Shown: piece by piece, positions 1 to 3,698 of the stretch
Layout of the letters: the number at the start of each line of letters is the position of its first letter
How positions within the stretch are numbered: the stretch's first letter is position 1
Assembly (NCBI GenBank): GCA_031254715.1
Contig: JAIRTY010000778.1
Location: 1-5,623, forward strand
Length of the DNA stretch: 5,623 nucleotides
Direction of reading: 5' to 3'
From: Nocardiopsaceae bacterium
Lineage (GTDB): Bacteria; Actinomycetota; Actinomycetes; Streptosporangiales; Streptosporangiaceae
Translations under genes and position numbers: made by a program
The notes under the pieces: generated by a model
The model's database searches: none
What the model saw: the letters and a program-made list of their open reading frames with translations, nothing else
What the model was told of the DNA's origin: nothing

Positions 1-345
1 CGGATCGGGGCGGACCTGCACCCGGCGGCCCTGGGCATGGGTCACCGCGCCGTCGTGCGAGAGGACACTGAAGCGGTAGGCAAGGCTGGTGGTGCCGAGG
101 TGATCGAGCCAGAACCGCACCTGCACGGCGCCGGCCCTGGTGATCGGCAGGTGATAGGTGGCCGTGAACTCCTTGACCGCGAACACCACCTCGGCGAACC
201 GGGGCTGACCGGGGTCATACGGCCACCCCGCCCGGGCCCAGTAGGCGGCCAGCGCCCGTTCCAGCAGCGTGACGTACTTCCCGTTATGCACCACGCCCAT
301 CGCATCCAGGTCATCGAAGTACACCATCACCGTCTCGGTAGGCAT
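1..345 (-). CDS. Hotdog-fold acyl-CoA thioesterase (4HBT/YbgC-like), C-terminus cut by window edge
   Basis: Predicted cytoplasmic thioesterase that would hydrolyse an acyl-CoA or similar thioester; the substrate cannot be told from the sequence. The first 115 codons are visible and stay open to the left edge. Residues 8-24 read VYFDDLDAMGVVHNGKY, the signature of the 4-hydroxybenzoyl-CoA thioesterase/YbgC family. By alignment with that family Asp14 is the likely catalytic acid, with Gly17 and His20 in the conserved loop. A later stretch (VKEFTATYHLPI, then VRFWLDHLGTTS) matches the central strands of the fold. Family members are about 130-150 residues, so only the C-terminal tail should be missing. 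The ATG start is firm: an AAGGAGC ribosome site lies at 352-358 with 6 nt spacing, and an in-frame TGA occurs seven codons upstream. The gene follows the MFS exporter on the same strand after 105 bp with no convincing terminator, so co-transcription is plausible. Confidence 0.88.
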   Translation of the reverse strand, partial: MPTETVMVYFDDLDAMGVVHNGKYVTLLERALAAYWARAGWPYDPGQPRFAEVVFAVKEFTATYHLPITRAGAVQVRFWLDHLGTTSLAYRFSVLSHDGAVTHAQGRRVQVRPDP

Positions 346-450
346 CCCCTTGCTCCTTCCTCACGGCCGCCGGGCTAGGTGCGGTGGCCGGGTCGGTCAT
401 CAGCTGGCTGGCCAGGTAGCAGAGCAGGCCACGCCGCTGTCCTGGATGGG

Positions 451-2244
451 TTAAGGCAGGGCCTGGCCGAGGTCGGCGCGCTTTACCCGGATCGCCGCGA
501 TCGTGATGAGCAGGGCGAGCAGCATGATCGCGGCGGTGACCAGGTAGGCGCGGGAGAAGCCGGTGGCCAGGGCGTGGTGGTAAATGGCTGTGAGCGCTGC
601 CTGACTGGGCCGCGCCGGACGGCCAGCCCGGGTGGCTGCTGCCGCGGGATGCGCAGTCTGGGCGTGGATGCTGTTGGCGACGACGGTCCAGGCGACGGTT
701 CCGAGCACGGCCAACCCGATCGAACCGCCGACCTGCTGGCCGGTGTTGCGCAGGCTGGCCGCGGCTCCCGAATCCTCGTTCCGGATCCGGGACATCGCGA
801 CGAGCGTGAGCGGTACGAACAGCTGGCCGAGGCCAACACCTATGAGCAGCGTCGGGCCTAGCACCGCGGTGGCATAGCCGCTGTGCTCGCTGATGCCCGA
901 TAGCCAGTACAGGCCCCCGGCGACGGCCGCGGCACCGGCCAGCAGCAGCGGCCGGGCGCCGATCCGGGCCACGAGCCGGGCAGCAGCGCCGGATGAAACC
1001 ATGATCGCTGCGGTCAGCGGCAGGTAGCACAGGCCGACTTTCAACGCCGAATACCCCCAGACGAGCTGCATGAACACGGTAAGGAAGAAAAACGTGGCGA
1101 AGAAGGCGGTGCCGACGCACAGCAGGATCAGGTTCGCGCCGGTCCGGTTGCGGTCGCGCAGCAACTGCAGAGGCAGCAGCGGGCGCTCGCTGCGGGTCTC
1201 GACGGCTGCGAACGTGATCAGCAAGATCACCGACGCCACCAGCGAGACGACAACCTGGGTGTCCGCCCAGTGTGACGTCCCGTCCGGGCGGGTGGCCGCC
1301 TGTGACAGCCCGTAGACAAGAGCAGCGACCCCGCTGGTGCCGGTGATCGCACCCGGCAGGTCAAAGCGGCTCCGCGTGCGGGCGGATTCGCGCAGCACCC
1401 GCGGCGCGGCCAGGGCCGCGGCCAGCCCGATCGGCACGTTGACGAACAACACCCACCGCCACGAGGCGTAAGTGGTCAGCAGGCCCCCAGCGAGCAGGCC
1501 GATCGCCCCGCCGGCGACGCTCATCGCGGCATAGACACCCATCGCCCGGTTGCGGGGCTTGCCTTCCGCGAAGGTTGTGGTGACCAGCGCCAGCGCGGTC
1601 GGCGCGGTGAGGGCACCGCCGACTCCCTGCATCGCCCGGGCCGCCAGCAGCCACGCCTGGGAACTGGCGAACCCGCCGGCCAGTGATGCCGCGGAAAACA
1701 CCAGCAGCCCGGCAATGAACACCCTGCGGCGGCCAAGCAGGTCCCCAGCCCGGCCACCGAGCAGCATCAGCCCGCCGAAGGCCAGTGCATAGGCGTTGAC
1801 CACCCACTCCAGGCCGGACCCGGAAAAGCCCACAGCACGCTGGATGTTTGGCAGCGCAACGTTGACGACGGTCGCGTCCAGCATGACCATCAGCTGTGCG
1901 GTGGCGATGACGACAAGGGCCAAACCGAGCCGGGGGCCGTCGGAACCAGTTGCGGCGCTCGGCGCCGGCTTCCGCCTCCCAGTGGGCCGTGCTTGGGACA
2001 CAAGGGGTTTCCGAGCGGGATTCATCGCGATTTCTGTGCCGCCCGGGCTCCACACTGCCGCCCCGGTGGTCCCGGTCCCAGTCACCGCGGCTGCGTTCGT
2101 GAGCTCGCCACGACCCGCCGCGAGCGAAGTCCTAGCCGGCCCCGTCTTGCTCCCCGGGCGGGCCCTCACCAGCCTCTCTGCGTCAAGGGCCAGATCCCGC
2201 GGCCTGTCACTACGCGGCCGGTGCCGTGCCTTCCGGTTGAGCAT
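451..2244 (-). CDS. MFS drug/metabolite exporter, DHA2 family, 14 transmembrane segments
   Basis: Cytoplasmic-membrane proton-driven efflux pump of the major facilitator superfamily. About 14 hydrophobic segments can be counted between residue 106 and the C-terminus (597 residues from this start), as in the QacA/EmrB-like DHA2 group. Motifs seen: LDATVVNVALP at 122-132 (TM1), GGRAGDLLGRRR at 163-174 (motif A, loop 2-3), RAMQGVGGA (TM4) and WRWVLFVNVPIG (TM6). The stop is TAA at 451-453. The start is uncertain. ATG at 2244 has GGAGG 4 nt upstream and sits about 30 nt after the inferred transcription start, but it gives a roughly 100-residue Arg/Pro/Ala-rich tail before TM1 with several rare AGG codons. 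GTG at 2247 is too close to GGAGG. ATG at 2025 gives a more usual 30-residue tail but has no clear ribosome site. Two operators matching that of the upstream TetR gene lie on its promoter, so repression by that protein is likely. The substrate is unknown. Confidence 0.93.
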   Translation of the reverse strand: MLNRKARHRPRSDRPRDLALDAERLVRARPGSKTGPARTSLAAGRGELTNAAAVTGTGTTGAAVWSPGGTEIAMNPARKPLVSQARPTGRRKPAPSAATGSDGPRLGLALVVIATAQLMVMLDATVVNVALPNIQRAVGFSGSGLEWVVNAYALAFGGLMLLGGRAGDLLGRRRVFIAGLLVFSAASLAGGFASSQAWLLAARAMQGVGGALTAPTALALVTTTFAEGKPRNRAMGVYAAMSVAGGAIGLLAGGLLTTYASWRWVLFVNVPIGLAAALAAPRVLRESARTRSRFDLPGAITGTSGVAALVYGLSQAATRPDGTSHWADTQVVVSLVASVILLITFAAVETRSERPLLPLQLLRDRNRTGANLILLCVGTAFFATFFFLTVFMQLVWGYSALKVGLCYLPLTAAIMVSSGAAARLVARIGARPLLLAGAAAVAGGLYWLSGISEHSGYATAVLGPTLLIGVGLGQLFVPLTLVAMSRIRNEDSGAAASLRNTGQQVGGSIGLAVLGTVAWTVVANSIHAQTAHPAAAATRAGRPARPSQAALTAIYHHALATGFSRAYLVTAAIMLLALLITIAAIRVKRADLGQALP

Positions 2245-2255
2245 CACGCCTCCGT

Positions 2256-2275
2256 TACTTAATCATGACTAAGTT
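2256..2275. promoter_or_regulatory. Operator copy 2 of the TetR repressor, at the exporter transcript start
   Basis: The sequence is TACTTAA-TCATGA-CTAAGTT. It has the same layout (7-bp arm, 6-bp spacer, 7-bp arm) as the perfect operator upstream of the repressor gene. The right arm is identical and the left arm matches at 5 of 7 positions. It is centred 25 bp from operator copy 1 and lies about at +1 to +20 of the exporter transcript, ending 2 bp before the GGAGG ribosome site. Binding here would be expected to block transcription start or clearance. Confidence 0.65.
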
Positions 2276-2280
2276 AGTTC

Positions 2281-2300
2281 AACTTAGTTCGGACTAAGAT
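2281..2300. promoter_or_regulatory. Operator copy 1 of the TetR repressor, between -35 and -10 of the exporter promoter
   Basis: The sequence is AACTTAG-TTCGGA-CTAAGAT. It differs from the perfect repeat upstream of the repressor gene at one arm position only. Its left arm also forms a perfect inverted repeat with the CTAAGTT at 2269-2275 (5-bp spacer), so three half-sites are packed into 32 bp. The shared, low-GC sequence stands out in a GC-rich region and ties the repressor to the exporter. Confidence 0.78.
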
Positions 2301-2309
2301 AAGTGTCAA
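2281..2309 (-). promoter_or_regulatory. Exporter promoter: TTGACA -35, 17-bp spacer, TAAGTT -10
   Basis: On the minus strand, TTGACA (2309-2304) matches the housekeeping -35 consensus exactly. It is followed after 17 bp by TAAGTT (2286-2281), a weak -10 keeping the first T, the A and the last T. This predicts transcription starting near 2274 and a leader of about 30 nt to the ATG at 2244. The spacer and -10 are almost entirely covered by operator copy 1, the usual arrangement for steric repression. The -10 is weak by consensus, so the exact element is inferred. Confidence 0.6.
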
Positions 2310-2410
2310 GTGCGGCTGCCATGCCGGGCATGACCCTTCGGGCCAGGTGCCGACGCCCGGAGCAGACGGCTGACCGCTGCGCGAAACCGCCCGAGCATGC
2401 CGCTGCACGG

Positions 2411-2533
2411 TCAGCTACTGTCCGCGAAGAGTGACCCGAGGTGGCCGCGAAGATCGGGTGAGCGCCCGGTGATGAGCATGGCCGCGTCGTCCGCCTTGAT
2501 CCGGCCCGCCGCATCGTCCTCGGCCGCGGGCAT
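2411..2533 (-). CDS. Possible 40-residue ORF of unknown function between repressor and exporter
   Basis: An ATG-to-TGA ORF of 40 residues starting MPAAEDDAAGRIKADDAAM and ending GSLFADSS. It begins 24 nt after the repressor stop and runs in the same direction. Third codon positions are mostly G or C and there is an acidic N-terminal half followed by a plausible hydrophobic patch (AMLITG), which looks more like coding sequence than the surrounding gap. Against it, there is no Shine-Dalgarno sequence before the ATG, the frame has a stop six codons upstream, and I recognise no family. It could be a small operon member, the tail of a decayed gene, or chance in GC-rich DNA. Confidence 0.25.
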   Translation of the reverse strand: MPAAEDDAAGRIKADDAAMLITGRSPDLRGHLGSLFADSS

Positions 2534-2557
2534 GAGGCTGAATGCGGGCTATTGGCG

Positions 2558-3226
2558 CTAAGCCTCGTGGCGCTCTTTGCGCACGGTCGGCGTGGGTGGG
2601 GGCAGGACGAGTGCTTGGAGCGCGAGTTCGGCGACGCTGGGCTCGAGGCGGTCACGGTGCGGCATCGCTACGGCGCGGAGGGGGCGGGCGGACATGACCG
2701 ACAGAAGCAGCCACGCGGCGGCCTCAGGGTCGGCCTCGGGGCGAAGGCTTCCCTCGGCCTGGCCGCTTCGCAGCAGGTCAGCGAGATGACCGGCGAGTGC
2801 GCGGGCCGCACGCCGAGCCGGTTCGACGAGGTCGGGGTCGGGGTCGGCGGCCAGGGTGGCCGCGTTGGCGAAGAGCACATGGTGTGATCGGTGCCCGTGT
2901 GACCGGCTGCCGGGGTGTGGCGGGCTGAGCACGTGGGCCAGTAGTTCCGGCGCTGAGCCGTGCTGCTCGGTGAGTTCCTCCAGTTCCGCACGGATGCGGC
3001 TAACCATGCGGTCGAGCACAGCGGTGTACAGGGCGGCCTTGGAGCCAAAGTTCTGAAAGATCACCGGCTCGGTCACCCCGATCCTGGCCGCCACGTCGGA
3101 TACCTTCGCAGCCCGGTACCCTGCCGCGGCAAACACCTCGGTGGCCGCGTCCAGGATCGACTCCCGCCGCTGCCCGGCGGTAAGGCGCGTGCGCCTGGCC
3201 AGTGGTGTCTTGTCTGCGCCGCGCAT
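2558..3226 (-). CDS. TetR/AcrR-family transcriptional repressor, likely regulator of the MFS exporter
   Basis: A 222-residue DNA-binding repressor, normal length for TetR proteins, acting as a dimer. The N-terminal helix-turn-helix domain spans about residues 20-66: RRESILDAATEVFAAAGY forms the first helix region, VSDVAARIGVTEPVIFQNFGSK the turn and recognition helix (VTEPVIFQNF), followed by the usual KAALY. Residues after about 75 form the variable ligand-binding and dimer domain, so the inducer cannot be predicted. The ATG at 3226 is chosen because AAGGAGG lies 4 nt upstream (3231-3237). A GTG at 3265 would add 13 residues but lies inside the operator and upstream of the ribosome site. A perfect 20-bp inverted repeat overlaps its own promoter and related sites lie on the exporter promoter, so it probably represses both itself and the exporter. 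Confidence 0.93.
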   Translation of the reverse strand: MRGADKTPLARRTRLTAGQRRESILDAATEVFAAAGYRAAKVSDVAARIGVTEPVIFQNFGSKAALYTAVLDRMVSRIRAELEELTEQHGSAPELLAHVLSPPHPGSRSHGHRSHHVLFANAATLAADPDPDLVEPARRAARALAGHLADLLRSGQAEGSLRPEADPEAAAWLLLSVMSARPLRAVAMPHRDRLEPSVAELALQALVLPPPTPTVRKERHEA

Positions 3227-3242
3227 GTAGCCTCCTTGACCA

Positions 3243-3262
3243 AACTTAGCCCATACTAAGTT
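3243..3262. promoter_or_regulatory. Autoregulatory operator of the TetR repressor (perfect inverted repeat)
   Basis: AACTTAG-CCCATA-CTAAGTT, a perfect 7-bp inverted repeat with a 6-bp spacer, ending 5 bp before the AAGGAGG ribosome site. The minus strand reads TAGTAT (3258-3253) in its centre, a 4-of-6 match to a -10 box, giving a transcription start near 3246 and a short leader. No good -35 is visible. Related copies at 2256-2275 and 2281-2300 indicate a single regulator for both promoters. Confidence 0.82.
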
Positions 3263-3473
3263 CACGGGTAACTCAGCGGCTACTGATGCGAAGATCAGAG
3301 CATCAGGCGGTGGCGGTACTGACGCTGCCCCAGCTTGAGCCGTACCCCGCGGTTAGCGCCGCGCTCACCCGCAGGTCACCTCACCGCGGGGCGAATGACA
3401 CTACCTCCCACCCGTATGCGGACGGACGCTGAGAGTAGCGGCCCGGGCAGGCCGGACCCGGAGGAGATGATCG
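3263..3473. other. Gap upstream of the repressor gene, no gene seen
   Basis: Apart from upstream promoter DNA for the repressor, I see no coding sequence, RNA gene or operator here. Two GC-rich inverted repeats occur: CGCGG-TTAGCG-CCGCG within 3348-3363, and CCCCGCGG (3345-3352) pairing with CCGCGGGG (3384-3391) across 31 nt. Neither is followed by a T-run, so they are weak terminator candidates at best. Confidence 0.5.
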
Positions 3474-3527
3474 ATGATGTTCTGGAACGGCGGCGGCTGG
3501 GCGTTCTGGCAGGTCGGGCTGATGTAG
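3474..3527 (+). pseudogene. Truncated start of a small membrane protein (SHOCT-type head), stopped by TAG
   Basis: Reading from ATG at 3474 gives MMFWNGGGWAFWQVGLM and then TAG. A strong ribosome site (GGAGGAG, about 3460-3466) lies 7 nt upstream. Tandem Met followed by a Trp/Gly-rich head resembles the N-termini of short actinobacterial single-helix proteins that carry a C-terminal SHOCT domain; this is from memory of the family. In such proteins a Trp commonly follows here and a hydrophobic helix continues, so the TAG could be a mutated TGG. However, the downstream residues in this frame (VAGVRPARGAAADR) do not form the expected helix or a SHOCT domain, so more than one point change must have occurred. 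The frame stays open after the TAG up to 3698. It could be a relic or a short translated peptide. Confidence 0.4.
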
Positions 3528-3589
3528 GTGGCCGGAGTCCGGCCGGCGCGGGGAGCAGCCGCTGACCGCCAGCGCCGGTCGTCGAGAAT

Positions 3590-3606
3590 ATACCGTACCG
3601 GGGTAT
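3590..3606. promoter_or_regulatory. CsoR-like operator candidate upstream of the metal ATPase
   Basis: ATACC-GTACCGG-GGTAT is an inverted repeat; on the minus strand it reads ATACCCC-GGTAC-GGTAT. The TACC(C)...(G)GGTA pattern resembles operators of CsoR-type metal-sensing repressors, which commonly control copper pumps in actinobacteria. A possible -10 (TATGCT at 3604-3609, or TATACA at 3609-3614) overlaps or abuts its right arm; no good -35 is seen. The position, about 90 bp before the ATPase start, suits a metal-responsive operator. No csoR gene is in the window, so the regulator is inferred. Confidence 0.45.
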
Positions 3607-3617
3607 GCTATACAGGA

Positions 3618-3698
3618 GTGCATAGGGCTGGCGGGAGGTTCTCTGCGCTGGCCGTCATGGCTCCTTTCACCGGGCCGGTAGCTGGGGGTTGGCGATGA
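3618..3698 (+). other. Possible leader ORF overlapping the ATPase start by ATGA
   Basis: From GTG at 3618, or ATG at 3657, an open frame runs to TGA at 3696-3698, which overlaps the ATPase ATG at 3695 as ATGA. Such overlaps often mark translational coupling. The peptide would be 26 or 13 residues (the shorter is MAPFTGPVAGGWR). No well-spaced Shine-Dalgarno sequence serves either start: AGGAG abuts the GTG, and GGGAGG is about 18 nt before the ATG. Chance is quite possible. The same frame is continuous with the remnant at 3474 apart from its TAG. Confidence 0.2.

Larger units (their letters stand above)
2245..2557. other. Intergenic stretch between repressor and exporter
   Basis: This 313-bp gap holds the exporter promoter and tandem operators at its left end (2256-2309) and a possible 40-codon ORF (2411-2533). 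Between about 2310 and 2410 I see no recognisable gene, only a further short open stretch on the minus strand (2306-2398, 30 codons) without a ribosome site. A short palindrome ATGCCGGGCAT lies at about 2320-2330. I see no terminator with a T-run. Confidence 0.6.

Noticed and set aside
311..1120. 269-codon minus-strand frame overlapping the exporter and the gap before the thioesterase
   Set aside because: It is a shifted reading of the exporter; the product is Arg/Pro/Ala-rich without domains. Its last 29 codons (MTDPATAPSPAAV...) across the gap have no ribosome site of their own.
2306..2398. 30-codon minus-strand ORF (MLGRFRAAVSRLLR...) after the small ORF
   Set aside because: It has no ribosome site and ends inside the -35 box of the exporter promoter; too short to separate from chance.
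2284..2655. 123-codon minus-strand frame across the repressor end and the gap
   Set aside because: It overlaps the repressor C-terminus out of frame, starts without a ribosome site, is Ser/Pro/Arg-rich, and runs through the exporter promoter and operators.
3345..3391. GC-rich inverted repeats as a terminator
   Set aside because: No T-run follows on either strand, and 5-8 bp GC repeats are frequent by chance at this base composition.
3335..3565. 76-codon plus-strand ORF upstream of the ATPase
   Set aside because: The product is low-complexity with no recognisable domain, the start lacks a ribosome site, and it is out of frame with the well-led start at 3474.
3381..3623. 80-codon minus-strand ORF starting near the CsoR-like site
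   Set aside because: The product is Pro/Ser/Arg-rich without motifs; the ATG lies next to the ATPase promoter region and no ribosome site precedes it.
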